Assembly: GCA_038049695.1 (NCBI GenBank)
Contig: CP142459.1
Location: forward strand, 63,852,001 to 63,916,000
Source of the DNA: Cinnamomum chago
Taxonomy: Eukaryota; Streptophyta; Magnoliopsida; Laurales; Lauraceae
DNA length: 64,000 nt
Reading direction: 5' to 3'
This document shows positions 47,501 through 61,895 of this stretch, one piece after another. The notes under the pieces were generated by a model. The model did no database searches. It was not told the DNA's origin and saw nothing but the letters and a program-made list of their open reading frames with translations. Position numbers and translations under genes: made by a program. The first letter of the stretch is position 1. Each line of letters starts with the position of its first letter.

Positions 47501-48779
47501 ATATAATTGTCATGGGCTGCATTCTCACTTTAAGACCAGCAAAAACGTTGTTCAATGCATGGGTTAAATAAAATATGAAATAAGAAAGAGAGGGTTAAAT
47601 GATCATAACAGAATGGTGAGTCAAATATATGTCGACTGTAACGAAAATAGATAGACAGCTGTCAAAAGCTGTCTCAGAATGTCTCTCCTCTCTTTTTAGG
47701 CGATTTTAACGGGAAACTCCCCATATATAGGATTCCTGCTGACCAAAAAGGCCAGACACAAGTTAGCCCTTGCTAGCGCAAGCCTTTGAGAGTCCTTTTC
47801 GCCAACTCAGATGGGCCAACTCGGGAGACGGAGAGTGGTCTAGTTAGGACTAGATCAACTTGCTTAACGTATAATCATCCTAAATTGAGACAAGCATGCC
47901 CTTACTGAATCGATTTTTCCGTGTTCTGTCCATCTTGTACTTGGTTTGAGAGAGCCCATTCCGCTTCTACCTATTCCATAGTGAAACCCACTCGTCACCT
48001 GCAAGGATCCAATCCAAAACGCCCAGATGTTGCTGATTTTTTAAAATAGGATTTAGTCACGAGTGGACACAGCCCTATTCGTCGACTTCTCACTCACGAA
48101 CTATTTCATATTTGGTAAGCTTACTTTACCAGTTAAGTAAAGTGAAGGGCTAATATGAGGGACTTTAAAAAGAGAGGGTCAAATAAAAAAAATATTAGGT
48201 TTCAAATACCATCTCTTCCATGAAAAAAAAATGTTAAAAGGACACTCTCTCATGCAAGATAATGATAAAAAAAAAAAGACTAGGGGTGTTCATTGAAGAG
48301 GTAGGGCTATTCCGAGGAATGCCCAACAGCCACTTCTAAACTAGAAGCCTTAACCTGGCCCAAGCATGAGTCACGCCTGAAGTTTTTGGCCCGAACCCAA
48401 GCCGCATAGAAATGATGAAGCCCGAGCCCGGCCTATAGAAATTTTTTTTTAGCTTCTTACGAAGTCCTAAGCCAACACAGCTGTTCTGGTCACCTTCTCT
48501 TTGAGGTCATGGGCTTGAGTCCCCGCATTGCTGCTCCCTCCCTCCCTCCCTCACAAATATATATATAAATAAATATATATGTTTGGGCGGGACGGGAATA
48601 TCGGCTTTCAAGCACTAAGTGTAAATAAATAATAAATAATAAAAAGAAACCGAGCACGGCATATCTATTAATAATTGAACCCCATGCCCAAAGCCCAATC
48701 CTTGAGCTCCCATAAAAAATAAAAAAAATAAAAAAAAATACTCCACTTTTTAACAGAGAAAATAAAAATGCTACTCTCA

Positions 48780-51405
48780 CCTTTTGATTCTACTACTCCC
48801 TTACTTTTGTTCTATCTTATATTGACCTGTTACTCAACTTCACCGGTAAAGTAAATTTACGATTTATTTCATTTATTGTGATTTGATATTATTTAATCCA
48901 ATTGTTATTCACACATGTCCCTCCATCTTATTGTGAACTAAGCCCAGACCCGTCACCCACCAACAAGTAAAATAAGGAAAAAAAGCCAAAAAAATCGTTT
49001 TGCAGGATTGCCGCCGTATTCATCCGCGGTATTCCTACAATTTCCGGTTTTCCTCCTTTCACAGAGGAGGAAAACTGGAAATTGCGAATTTATGACGACG
49101 AAAACTGGAAAATGCGAATTTACCGCCCATGCCAGCAGCGGTAAAGCTGCATGAGTGTCCAAATGAAGTCTCAGGACCTTTCCATTTCCAATTAACATAA
49201 AGTAGAATGAAAGAATCCACAGTTGCGTTTTTTCTTATAGCCCATATATAGTGAACTCCCATATGATATGAATAGACAGAAAAAAAAAATCACACAAGCT
49301 GACTTTGGCAATTGACATAGTTGCTTATATGCACAGAAAATCAGTGATGTGTCGACTACTAGGGCATGTTTGTAGGGTTGCAAAAGGAACGGTTCCGCAT
49401 CGGAACCATAGTGGGCCCGGACACGTTTCTAAATAACGGTTCCGGTTCTGGATCCGGTCTTGACTCGGAACGTGTTTAGTTGGTTCTAGACCCGGCACCG
49501 ATAGGAAAACCCAGATCCGGGCCCACCTAGAGGACTGGAATCTAGTTCCAAAATTGATTTTAATTTATATTTTTCCTTCATTTTTGTTAAAATAAGCATA
49601 TCATTTAGCTTATAACGGTGCGTCAAATTCTACTACCTCTAATATTGCATATAAAAATGTCCAAAAAAAGTTGATTTTCAGGTACAATTTGCAATATCAA
49701 ACGCTCATAAGCCGGGTCCTGGGTCCACATGTCGGAACCCGTTTGGACACGGACCCGTTTATCAATCGGAACCTAAATTAGGTTACGGACCCGGACACGT
49801 TTATGAATAATCGGAACGTAAAATAGGTTCCCGACCCGGTTTTTTTACAGGTCGGATCTTTCGGGTAATCGGATACCCGTTTGCAGCCCTACAAATCTGC
49901 GAGTATAGGCTTTTTTTTTTTTTTGTCCAGTTGAAATGACGGTTTCGCTGGTTTCACGTTTATTCTCAACCGTAGATATTAAGATCTTTGGTTTTTTACG
50001 GTAACAATTATGCACCGTGTATAGTAGAATCAATAATTTCGTAGAACCCAAGATACATTTAGTTTGGAAATTTCTCCGAAAATATAGGTCGTGCATGGCC
50101 ATGAGATTGTTAAACACATATATAATTGTCATGGGCTGCATTCTCACTTTAAGACCAGCAAAAACGTTGTTCAATGCATGGGTTAAATAATATATGAAAT
50201 AAGAAAGAGAGGGTTAAATGATCATAACAGAATGGTGAGTCAAATGTATGTTGACTGTAACGAAAATAGATAGACAGCTGTCAAAAGTTGTCTCAGAATG
50301 TCTCTCCTCTCTTTTTAGGCGATTTTAACGGGAAACTCCCCATATATAGGATTCCTGCTGACCAAAAAGGCCAGACACAAGTTAGCCCTAGCTAGCGCAA
50401 GCCTTTGAGAGTCCTTTTCGCCAACTCAGATGGGCCTACTCGGGAGACGGAGAGTGGTCTAGTTAGGACTAGATCAACTTGCTTAACGTATAATCATCCT
50501 AAATTGAGACAAGCATGCCCTTACTGAATCGATTTTTCCGTGTTCTGTCCATCTTGTACTTGGTTTGAGAGAGCCCATTCCGCTTCTACCTATTCCATAG
50601 TGAAACCCACTCGTCACCTGCAAGGATCCGATCCAAAATGCCCAGATGTTGCTGATTTTTTTAAGTAGGATTTAGTCACGAGTGGACACAGCCCTATTCG
50701 TCGACTTCTCACTCACGAACTATTTCATATTTGGTAAGCTTACTTTACCAGTTAAATAAAGTGAAGGGCTAATATGAGGGACTTTAAAAAGAGAGGGTCA
50801 AATAAAAAAAATATTAGGTTTCGAATACCATCTCTTCCATGAAAAAAAAATGTTAAAAGGACACTCTCTCATGCAAGATAATGATAAAAAAAAAAAGACT
50901 AGGGGTGTTCATTGAAGAGGTAGGGCTATTCCGAGGACTGCCCAACAGCCACTTCTAAACTAGAAGCCTTAACCTGGCCCAAGCATGAGTCACGCCTGAA
51001 GTTTTTGGCCCGAACCCAAGCCGCATGGAAATGATGAAGCCCGAGCCCGGCCTATAGAAAAAAAAATTCTGCTTCTTACCAAGTCCTAAGCCAACACAGC
51101 TGTTCTGGTCACCTTCTCTTTGAGGTCATGGGCTTGAGTCCCCGCATTGCTGCTCCCTCCCTCCCTCCCTCCCTCACAAATATATATATATATATATATA
51201 AATATATATGTTTGGGCGGGACGGGAATATCGGCTTTCAAGCACTAAGTGTAAATAAATAATAAATAATAAAAAGAAACCGAGCACGACATATCTATTAA
51301 TAATTGAACCCCATGCCCAAAGCCCAATCCTTGAGCTCCCATAAAAAATTAAAAAAAAAAAAAATACTCCACTTTTTAACAGAGAAAATAAAAATGCTAC
51401 TCTCA
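48780..51405 (+). repeat. Array unit 8
   Basis: It shares ggttctggatccgg with units 10 and 11. A private change tcctttcacagagg falls in the hairpin loop region. Confidence 0.95.
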
Positions 51406-54024
51406 GCTTTTGATTCTACTACTCCCTTACTTTTGTTCTATCTTATATTGACCTGTTACTCAACTTCACCGGTAAAGTAAATTTACGATTTATTTCATTT
51501 ATTGTGATTTGATATTATTTAATCCAATTGTTATTCACACATGTCCCTCCATCATATTGTGAACTAAGCCCAGACCCGTCACCCACCAACAAGTAAAATA
51601 AGGAAAAAAAGCCAAAAAAATTGTTTTGCAGGATTGCCGCCGTATTCATCCGCGGTATTCCTACAATTTCCGGTTTTCCTCCTCTCACAGAGGAGGAAAA
51701 CTGGAAATTGCGAATTTATGACGACGAAAACTGGAAAATGCGAATTTACCGCCCATGCCAGCAGCGGTAAAGCTGCATGAGTGTCCAAATGAAGTCCCAG
51801 GACCTTTCCATTTCCAATTAACATAAAGTAGAATGAAAGAATCCACAGTTGCGTTTTTTCTTATAGCCCATATATAGTGAACTCCCATATGATATGAATA
51901 CACAGAAAAAAAAAATCACACAAGCTGACTTTGGCAATTGACAAAGTTGCTTATATGCACAGAAAATCAGTGATGTGTCGACTACTAGGGCATGTTTGTA
52001 GGGTTGCAAAAGGAACGGTTCAGCATCGGAACCGTAGTGGGCCCGGACACGTTTCTAAATAACGGTTCCGGTTTCGGATCCGGTCTTGACTCGGAACGTG
52101 TTTAGTAGGTTCTAGACCCGGCAACGATAGGAAAACCCAGATCCGGGTCCACCTAGAGGACTGGAATCTAGTTCCAAAATTGATTTTAATTTATATTCTT
52201 CCTTCATTTTTGTTAAAATAAGCATATCATTTAGCTTATAACGGTGCGCCAAATTCTACTACCTCTAATATTGCATATAAAAATGTCCAAAAAAAAGTTG
52301 ATTTTCAGGTACAATTTGCAATATCAAACGCTCATAAGCCGGGTCCTGGGTCCACATGTCGGAACCCGTTTGGACACGGACCCGTTTATCAATCGGAACC
52401 TAAATTAGGTTACGGACCCGGACACGTTTATGAATAATCGGAACGTAAAATAGGTTCCCGACCCGGTTTTTTTACAGGTCGGATCTTTCGGGTAATCGGA
52501 TACCCGTTTGCAGCCCTACAAGTCTGCGAGTATAGGCTTTTTTTTTTTTTTGTCCAGTTGAAATGACGGTTTCGCTGGTTTCACGTATATTCTCAACCGT
52601 AGATATTAAGATCTTTGGTTTTTTACGGTAACAATTATGCACCCTGTATAGTAGAATCAATAATTTCGTAGAACCCAAGATACATTTAGTTTGGAAATTT
52701 CTCCGAAAATATAGGTCGTGCATGGCCATGAGATTGTTAAACACATATATAATTGTCATGGGCTGCATTCTCACTTTAAGACCAGCAAAAACGTTGTTCA
52801 ATGCATGGGTTAAATAATATATGAAATAAGAAAGAGAGGGTTAAATGATCATAACAGAATGGTGAGTCAAATGTATGTTGACTGTAACGAAAATAGATAG
52901 ACAGCTGTCAAAAGCTGTCTCAGAATGCTTCTCCTCTCTTCTTAGGCGATTTTAACGGGAAACTCCCCATATATAGGATTCCTGCTGACCAAAAAGGCCA
53001 GACACAAGTTAGCCCTAGCTAGCGCAAGCCTTTGAGAGTCCTTTTCGCCAACTCAGATGGGCCTACTCGGGAGACGGAGAGTGGTCTAGTTAGGACTAGA
53101 TCAACTTGCTTAACGTATAATCATCCTAAATTGAGACAAGCATGCCCTTACTGAATCGATTTTTCCGAGTTCTGTCCATCTTGTACTTGGTTTGAGAGAG
53201 CCCATTCCGCTTCTACCTATTCCATAGTGAAACCCACTCGTCACCTGCAAGGATCCGATCCAAAACGCCCAGATGTTGCTGATTATTTAAAGTAGGATTT
53301 AGTCACGAGTGGACACAGCCCTATTCGTCAACTTCTCACTCACGAACTATTTCATATTTGGTAAGCTTACTTTACCAGTTAAATAAAGTGAAGGGCTAAT
53401 ATGAGGGACTTTAAAAAGAGAGGGTCAAATAAAAAAAATATTAGGTTTCGAATACCATCTCTTCCATGAAAAAAAAATGTTAAAAGGACACTCTCTCATG
53501 CAAGATAATGATAAAAAAAAAAGACTAGGGGTGTTCATTGAAGAGGTAGGGCTATTCCGAGGAATGCCCAACAACCCCTTCTAAACTAGAAGCCTTAACC
53601 TGGCCCAAGCATGAGTCACGCCTGAAGTTTTTGGCCCGAACCCAAGCCGCATGGAAATGATGAAGCCCGAGCCCGGCCTATAGAAAAAAAAATTTAGCTT
53701 CTTACCTTGCCCTAAGCCAACACAGCTGTTCTGGTCACCTTCTCTTTGAGGTCATGGGCTTGAGTCCCCGCATTGCTGCTCCCTCCCTCCCTCCCTCACA
53801 AATATATATATATATATATAAATATATATGTTTGGGCGGGACGGGAATATCGGCTTTCAAGCACTAAGTGTAAATAAATAATAAATAATAAAAAGAAACC
53901 GAGCACGGCATATCTATTAATAATTGAACCCCATGCCCAAAGCCCAATCCTTGAGCTCCCATAAAAAATTAAAAAAAAAAAAATACTCCACTTTTTAACA
54001 GAGAAAATAAAAATGCTACTCTCA
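51406..54024 (+). repeat. Array unit 9
   Basis: It shares a set of variants with unit 12 (accgtagtggg, agtaggttctagacccggca-acg, atattcttcc, gtgcgccaaattc), although two other units lie between them. Confidence 0.95.
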
Positions 54025-54617
54025 CCTTTTGATTCTACTACTCCCTTACTTTTGTTGTATCTTATATTGACCTGTTACTCAACTTCACCGGTAAAGTAAA
54101 TTTACTATTTATTTCATTTATTGTGATTTGATATTATTTAATCCAATTGTTATTCACACATGTCCCTCCATCATATTGTGAACTAAGCCCAGACCCGTCA
54201 CCCACCAACAAGTGAAATAAGGAAAAAAAGCCAAAAAAATCGTTTTGCAGGATTGCCGCCGTATTCATCCGCGGTATTCCTACAATTTCCGGATTTCCTC
54301 CTCTCACAGAGGAGGAAAACTGGAAATTGCGAATTTATGACGACGAAAACTGGAAAATGCGAATTTACCGCCCATGCCAGCAGCGGTAAAGCTGCATGAG
54401 TGTCCAAATGAAGTCCCAGGACCTTTCCATTTCCAATTAACATAAAGTAGAATGAAAGAATCCACAGTTGCGTTTTTTCTTATAGCCCATATATAGTGAA
54501 CTCCCATATGATATGAATACACAGAAAAAAAAAATCACACAAGCTGACTTTGGCAATTGACATAGTTGCTTATATGCACAGAAAATCAGTGATGTGTCGA
54601 CTACTAGGGCATGTTTG

Positions 54618-55136
54618 TAGGGTTGCAAAAGGAACGGTTCCGCATCGGAACCATAGTGGGCCCGGACACGTTTCTAAATAACGGTTCCGGTTCTGGATCC
54701 GGTCTTGACTCGGAACGTGTTTAGTTGGTTCTAGAGCCGGCACCGATAGGAAAACCCAGATCCGGGTCCACCTAGAGGACTGGAATCTAGTTCCAAAATT
54801 GATTTTAATTTATATTTTTCCTTCATTTTTGTTAAAATAAGCATATCATTTAGCTTATAACGGTGCGTCAAATTCTACTACCTCTAATATTGCATATAAA
54901 AATGTCCAAAAAAAGTTGATTTTTAGGTACAATTTGCAATATCAAACGCTCATAAGCCGGGTCCTGGGTCCACATGTCGGAACCCGTTTGGACACGGACC
55001 CGTTTATCAATCGGAACCTAAATTAGGTTACGGACCCGGACACGTTTAAGAATAATCGGAACGTAAAATAGGTTCCCGACCCGGTTTTTTTACAGGTCGG
55101 ATCTTTCGGGTAATCGGATACCCGTTTGCAGCCCTA
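54618..55136. mobile_element. hAT-like block in the array unit (unit 10 as example)
   Basis: A 519-bp block begins TAGGGTTGCAAAAGG and ends CCGTTTGCAGCCCTA, a 15-bp imperfect inverted repeat. The flanks CATGTTTG and CAAGTCTG agree at 6 of 8 positions, as for an old hAT target duplication. The inside is rich in ggaacc, acccgg and ggttcc strings and shows no coding similarity. Every unit has it, so the insertion is older than the amplification. Confidence 0.6.
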
Positions 55137-56320
55137 CAAGTCTGCGAGTATAGGCTTTTTTTTTTTTTTGTCCAGTTGAAATGACGGTTTCGCTGGTTTC
55201 ACGTATATTCTCAACCGTAGATATTAAGATCTTTGGTTTTTTACGGTAACAATTATGCACCCTGTATAGTAGAATCAATAATTTCGTAGAACCCAAGATA
55301 CATTTAGTTTGGAAATTTCTCCGAAAATATAGGTCGTGCATGGCCATGAGATTGTTAAACACATATATAATTGTCATGGGCTGCATTCTCACTTTAAGAC
55401 CAGCAAAAACGTTGTTCAATGCATGGGTTAAATAATATATGAAATAAGAAAGAGAGGGTTAAATGATCATAACAGAATGGTGAGTCAAATGTATGTTGAC
55501 TGTAACGAAAATAGATAGACAGCTGTCAAAAGCTGTCTCAGAATGCCTCTCCTCTCTTTTTAGGCGATTTTAACGGGAAACTCCCCATATATAGGATTCC
55601 TGCTGACCAAAAAGGCCAGACACAAGTTAGCCCTAGCTAGCGCAAGCCTTTGAGAGTCCTTTTCGCCAACTCAGATGGGCCTACTCGGGAGACGGAGAGT
55701 GGTCTAGTTAGGACTAGATCAACTTGCTTAACGTATAATCATCCTAAATTGAGACAAGCATGCCCTTACTGAATCGATTTTTCCGAGTTCTGTCCATCTT
55801 GTACTTGGTTTGAGAGAGCCCATTCCTCTTCTACCTATTCCATAGTGAAACCCACTCGTCACCTGCAAGGATCCGATCCAAAACGCCCAGATGTTGCTGA
55901 TTTTTTTAAGTAGGATTTAGTCACGAGTGGACAAAGCCCTATTCGTCGACTTCTCACTCACGAACTATTTCATATTTGGTAAGCTTACTTTACCAGTTAA
56001 ATAAAGTGAAGGGCTAATATGAGGGACTTTAAAAAGAGAGGGTCAAATAAAAAAAAATATTAGGTTTCGAATACCATCTCTTCCATGAAAAAAAAATGTT
56101 AAAAGGACACTCTCTCATGCAAGATAATGATAAAAAAAAAAGACTAGGGGTGTTCATTGAAGAGGTAGGGCTATTCCGAGGAGTGCCCAACAGCCACTTC
56201 TAAACTAGAAGCCTTAACCTGGCCCAAGCATGAGTCACGCCTGAAGTTTTTGGCCCGAACCCAAGCCGCATGGAAATGATGAAGCCTGAGCCCGGCCTAT
56301 AGAAAAAAAAATTCTGCTTC

Positions 56321-56402
56321 TTACCAAGTCCTAAGCCAACACAGCTGTTCTGGTCACCTTCTCTTTGAGGTCATGGGCTTGAGTCCCCGCATTGCTGCTC
56401 CC
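56321..56402 (+). mobile_element. tRNA-like SINE segment in the array unit (unit 10 as example)
   Basis: GGTCATGGGCTTGAGTCCCC contains a box-B-like GGCTTGAGTCC (about 56376-56386). It is preceded by ttctggtcaccttctctttg and followed by (TCCC)n and (TA)n. The layout is that of a plant tRNA-derived SINE. Box A is unclear. Present in every unit. Confidence 0.5.
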
Positions 56403-56648
56403 TCCCTCCCTCCCTCCCTCACAAATATATATATATATAAATATATATGTTTGGGCGGGACGGGAATATCGCCTTTCAAGCACTAAGTGTAAATAAATAA
56501 TAAATAATAAAAAGAAACCGAGCACGGCATATCTATTAATAATTGAACCCCATGCCCAAAGCCCAATCCTTGAGCTCCCATAAAAAATAAAAAAATAAAA
56601 TAAAAAATACTCCACTTTTTAACAGAGAAAATAAAAATGCTACTCTCA

Positions 56649-59270
56649 CCTTTTGATTCTTCTACTCCCTTACTTTTGTTCTATCTTATATTGACCTGTT
56701 ACTCAACTTCACCGGTAAAGTAAATTTACGATTTATTTCATTTATTGTGATTTGATATTATTTAATCCAATAGTTATTCACACATGTCCCTCCATCATAT
56801 TGTGAACTAAGCCCAGACCCGTCACCCACCAACAAGTAAAATAAGGAAAAAAAGCCAAAAAAATCGTTTTGCAGGATTGCCGCCGTATTCATCCGCGGTA
56901 TTCCTACAATTTCCGGTTTTCCTCCTCTCACAGAGGAGGAAAACTGGAAATTGCGAATTTATGACGACGAAAACTGGAAAATGCGAATTTACCGCCCATG
57001 CCAGCAGCGGTAAAGCTGCATGAGTGTCCAAATGAAGTCCCAGGACCTTTCCATTTCCAATTAACATAAAGTAGAATGAAAGAATCCACAGTTGCGTTTT
57101 TTCTTATAGCCCATATATAGTGAACTCCCATATGATATGAATACACAGAAAAAAAAAATCACACAAGCTGACTTTGGCAATTGACATAGTTGCTTATATG
57201 CACAGAAAATCAGTGATGTGTCGACTACTAGGGCATGTTTGTAGGGTTGCAAAAGGAACGGTTCCGCATCGGAACCATAGTGGGCCCGGACACGTTTCTA
57301 AATAACGGTTCCGGTTCTGGATCCGGTCTTGACTCGGAACGTGTTTAGTTGGTTCTAGACCCGGCACCGATAGGAAAACCCAGATCCGGGTCCACCTAGA
57401 GGACTGGAATCTAGTTCCAAAATTGATTTTAATTTATATTTTTCCTTCATTTTTGTTAAAATAAGCATATCATTTAGCTTATAACGGTGCGTCAAATTCT
57501 ACTACCTCTAATATTGCATATAAAAATGTCCAAAAAAAGTTGATTTTTAGGTACAATTTGCAATATCAAACGCTCATAAGCCGGGTCCTGGGTCCACATG
57601 TCGGAACCCGTTTGGACACGGACCCGTTTATCAATCGGAACCTAAATTAGGTTACGGACCCGGACACGTTTAAGAATAATCGGAACGTAAAATAGGTTCC
57701 CGACCCGGTTTTTTTACAGGTCGGATCTTTCGGGTAATCGGATACCCGTTTGCAGCCCTACAAGTCTGCGAGTATAGGCTTTTTTTTTTTTTTGTCCAGT
57801 TGAAATGACGGTTTCGCTGGTTTCACGTATATTCTCAACCGTAGATATTAAGATCTTTGGTTTTTTACGGTAACAATTATGCACCCTGTATAGTAGAATC
57901 AATAATTTCGTAGAACCCAAGATACATTTAGTTTGGAAATTTCTCCGAAAATATAGGTCGTGCATGGCCATGAGATTGTTAAACACATATATAATTGTCA
58001 TGGGCTGCATTCTCACTTTAAGACCAGCAAAAACGTTGTTCAATGCATGGGTTAAATAATATATGAAATAAGAAAGAGAGGGTTAAATGATCAAAACAGA
58101 ATGGTGAGTCAAATGTATGTTGACTGTAACGAAAATAGATAGACAGCTGTCAAAAGCTGTCTCAGAATGCCTCTCCTCTCTTTTTAGGCGATTTTAACGG
58201 GAAACTCCCCATATATAGGATTCCTGCTGACCAAAAAGGCCATACACAAGTTAGCCCTAGCTAGCGCAAGCCTTTGAGAGTCCTTTTCGCCAACTCAGAT
58301 GGGCCTACTCGGGAGACGGAGAGTGGTCTAGTTAGGACTAGATCAACTTGCTTAACGTATAATCATCCTAAATTGAGACAAGCATGCCCTTACTGAATCG
58401 ATTTTTCCGAGTTCTGTCCATCTTGTACTTGGTTTGAGAGAGCCCATTCCGCTTCTACCTATTCCATAGTGAAACCCACTCGTCACCTGCAAGGATCCGA
58501 TCCAAAACGCCCAGATGTTGCTGATTTTTTTAAGTAGGATTTAGTCACGAGTGGACAAAGCCCTATTCGTCGACTTCTCACTCACGAACTATTTCATATT
58601 TGGTAAGCTTACTTTACCAGTTAAATAAAGTGAAGGGCTAATATGAGGGACTTTAAAAAGAGAGGGTCAAATAAAAAAAAATATTAGGTTTCGAATACCA
58701 TCTCTTCCATGAAAAAAAAATGTTAAAAGGACACTCTCTCATGCAAGATAATGATAAAAAAAAAAGACTAGGGGTGTTCATTGAAGAGGTAGGGCTATTC
58801 CGAGGAGTGCCCAACAGCCACTTCTAAACTAGAAGCCTTAACCTGGCCCAAGCATGAGTCACGCCTGAAGTTTTTGGCCCGAACCCAAGCCGCATGGAAA
58901 TGATGAAGCCTGAGCCCGGCCTATAGAAAAAAAAATTCTGCTTCTTACCAAGTCCTAAGCCAACACAGCTGTTCTGGTCACCTTCTCTTTGAGGTCATGG
59001 GCTTGAGTCCCCGCATTGCTGCTCCCTCCCTCCCTCCCTCCCTCACAAATATATATATATATAAATATATATGTTTGGGCGGGACGGGAATATCGGCTTT
59101 CAAGCACTAAGTGTAAATAAATAATAAATAATAAAAAGAAACCGAGCACGGCATATCTATTAATAATTGAACCCCATGCCCAAAGCCCAATCCTTGAGCT
59201 CCCATAAAAAATAAAAAAAAATAAAAAAATACTCCACTTTTTAACAGAGAAAATAAAAATGCTACTCTCA
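56649..59270 (+). repeat. Array unit 11
   Basis: Closest to unit 10 in its first two thirds. It carries ggccatacacaag as units 3, 4 and 13 do. Confidence 0.95.
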
Positions 59271-61895
59271 CCTTTTGATTCTACTACTCCCTTACTTTTG
59301 TTCTATCTTATATTGACCTGTTACTCAACTTCACCGGTAAAGTAAATTTACGATTTATTTCATTTATTGTGATTTGATATTATTTAATCCAATAGTTATT
59401 CACACATGTCCCTCCATCATATTGTGAACTAAGCCCAGACCCGTCACCCACCAACAAGTAAAATAAGGAAAAAAAGCCAAAAAAATCGTTTTGCAGGATT
59501 GCCGCCGTATTCATCCGCGGTATTCCTACAATTTCCGGTTTTCCTCCTCTCACAGAGGAGGAAAACTGGAAATTGCGAATTTATGACGACGAAAACTGGA
59601 AAATGCGAATTTACCGCCCATGCCAGCAGCGGTAAAGCTGCATGAGTGTCCAAATGAAGTCCCAGGACCTTTCCATTTCCAATTAACATAAAGTAGAATG
59701 AAAGAATCCACAGTTGCGTTTTTTCTTATAGCCCATATATAGTGAACTCCCAAATGATATGAATAGACAGAAAAAAAAATCACACAAGCTGACTTTGGCA
59801 ATTGACATAGTTGCTTATATGCACAGAAAATCAGTGATGTGTCGACTACTAGGGCATGTTTGTAGGGTTGCAAAAGGAACGGTTCCGCATCGGAACCGTA
59901 GTGGGCCCGGACACGTTTCTAAATAACGGTTCCAGTTCCGGATCCGGTCTTGACTCGGAACGTGTTTAGTAGGTTCTAGACCCGGCAACGATAGGAAAAC
60001 CCAGATCCGGGTCCACCTAGAGGACTGGAATCTAGTTCCAAAATTGATTTTAATTTATATTCTTCCTTCATTTTTGTTAAAATAAGCATATCATTTAGCT
60101 TATAACGGTGCGCCAAATTCTACTACCTCTAATATTGCATATAAAAATGTCCAAAAAAAAGTTGATTTTCAGGTACAATTTGCAATATCAAACGCTCATA
60201 AGCCGGGTCCTGGGTCCACATGTCGGAACCCGTTTGGACACGGACCCGTTTATCAATCGGAACCTAAATTAGGTTACGGACCCGGACACGTTTATGAATA
60301 ATCGGAACGTAAAATAGGTTCCCGACCCGGTTTTTTTACAGGTCGGATCTTTTGGGTAATCGGATACCCGTTTGCAGCCCTACAAGTCTGCGAGTATAGG
60401 CTTTTTTTTTTTTTTTGTCCAGTTGAAATGACGGTTTCGCTGGTTTCACGTATATTCTCAACCGTAGATATTAAGATCTTTGGTTTTTTACGGTAACAAT
60501 TATGCACCCTGTATAGTAGAATCAATAATTTCGTAGAACCCAAGATACATTTAGTTTGGAAATTTCTCCGAAAATATAGGTCGTGCATGGCCATGAGATT
60601 GTTAAACACATATATAATTGTCATGGGCTGCATTCTCACTTTAAGACCAGCAAAAACGTTGTTCAATGCATGGGTTAAATAATATATGAAATAAGAAAGA
60701 GAGGGTTAAATGATCATAACAGAATGGTGAGTCAAATGTATGTTGACTGTAACGAAAATAGATAGACAGCTGTCAAAAGCTGTCTCAGAATGCCTCTCCT
60801 CTCTTTTTAGGCGATTTTAACGGGAAACTCCCCATATATAGGATTCCTGCTGACCAAAAAGGCCAGACACAAGTTAGCCCTAGCTAGCGCAAGCCTTTGA
60901 GAGTCCTTTTCGCCAACTCAGATGGGCCTACTCGGGAGACGGAGAGTGGTCTAGTTAGGACTAGATCAACTTGCTTAACGTATAATCATCCTAAATTGAG
61001 ACAAGCATGCCCTTACTGAATCGATTTTTCCGTGTTCTGTCCATCTTGTACTTGGTTTGAGAGAGCCCATTCCGCTTCTACCTATTCCATAGTGAAACCC
61101 ACTCGTCACCTGCAAGGATCCGATCCAAAACGCCCAGATGTTGCTGATTTTTTTTAAGTAGGATTTAGTCACGAGTGGACACAGCCCTATTCGTCGACTT
61201 CTCACTCACGAACTATTTCATATTTGGTAAGCTTACTTTACCAGTTAAATAAAGTGAAGGGCTAATATAAGGGACTTTAAAAAGAGAGGGTCAAATAAAA
61301 AAAAATATTAGGTTTCGAATACCATCTCTTCCATGAAAAAAAAATGTTAAAAGGACACTCTCTCATGCAAGATAATGATAAAAAAAAAAGACTAGGGGTG
61401 TTCATTGAAGAGGTAGGGCTATTCGGAGGAATGCCCAACAACCACTTCTAAACTAGAAGCCTTAACCTGGCCCAAGCATGAGTCACGCCTGAAGTTTTTG
61501 GCCCGAACCCAAGCCGCTTGGAAATGATGAAGCCTGAGCCCGGCCTATAGAGAAAGAAATTTAGCTTCTTACCAAGTCCTAAGCCAACACAGCTGTTCTG
61601 GTCACCTTCTCTTTGAGGTCATGGGCTTGAGTCCCCGCATTGCTGCTCCCTCCCTCCCTCCCTCCCTCACAAATATATATATATATAAATATATATGTTT
61701 GGGCGGGACGGGAATATCGGCTTTCAAGCACTAAGTGTAAATAAATAATAAATAATAAAAAGAAACCGAGCACGGCATATCTATTAATAATTGAACCCCA
61801 TGCCCAAAGCCCAATCCTTGAGCTCCCATAAAAAATAAAAAAATAAAAAAAAAATACTCCACTTTTTAACAGAGAAAATAAAAATGCTACTCTCA
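59271..61895 (+). repeat. Array unit 12
   Basis: It shares the unit 9 variant set in the hAT-like block and unit 10/11 variants such as gaatgcctctcc further on. Confidence 0.95.

Larger units (their letters stand above)
43941..48779 (+). repeat. Array unit 7, interrupted by a solo LTR
   Basis: Removing the LTR (43962-46173) and one 5-bp target copy leaves 2622 bp, the normal unit length. The insertion lies 21 bp into the unit. Confidence 0.95.
54025..56648 (+). repeat. Array unit 10
   Basis: It shares ggttctggatccgg, gatttttaggtac, gaatgcctctcc and tccgagttctgtcc with unit 11. Confidence 0.95.
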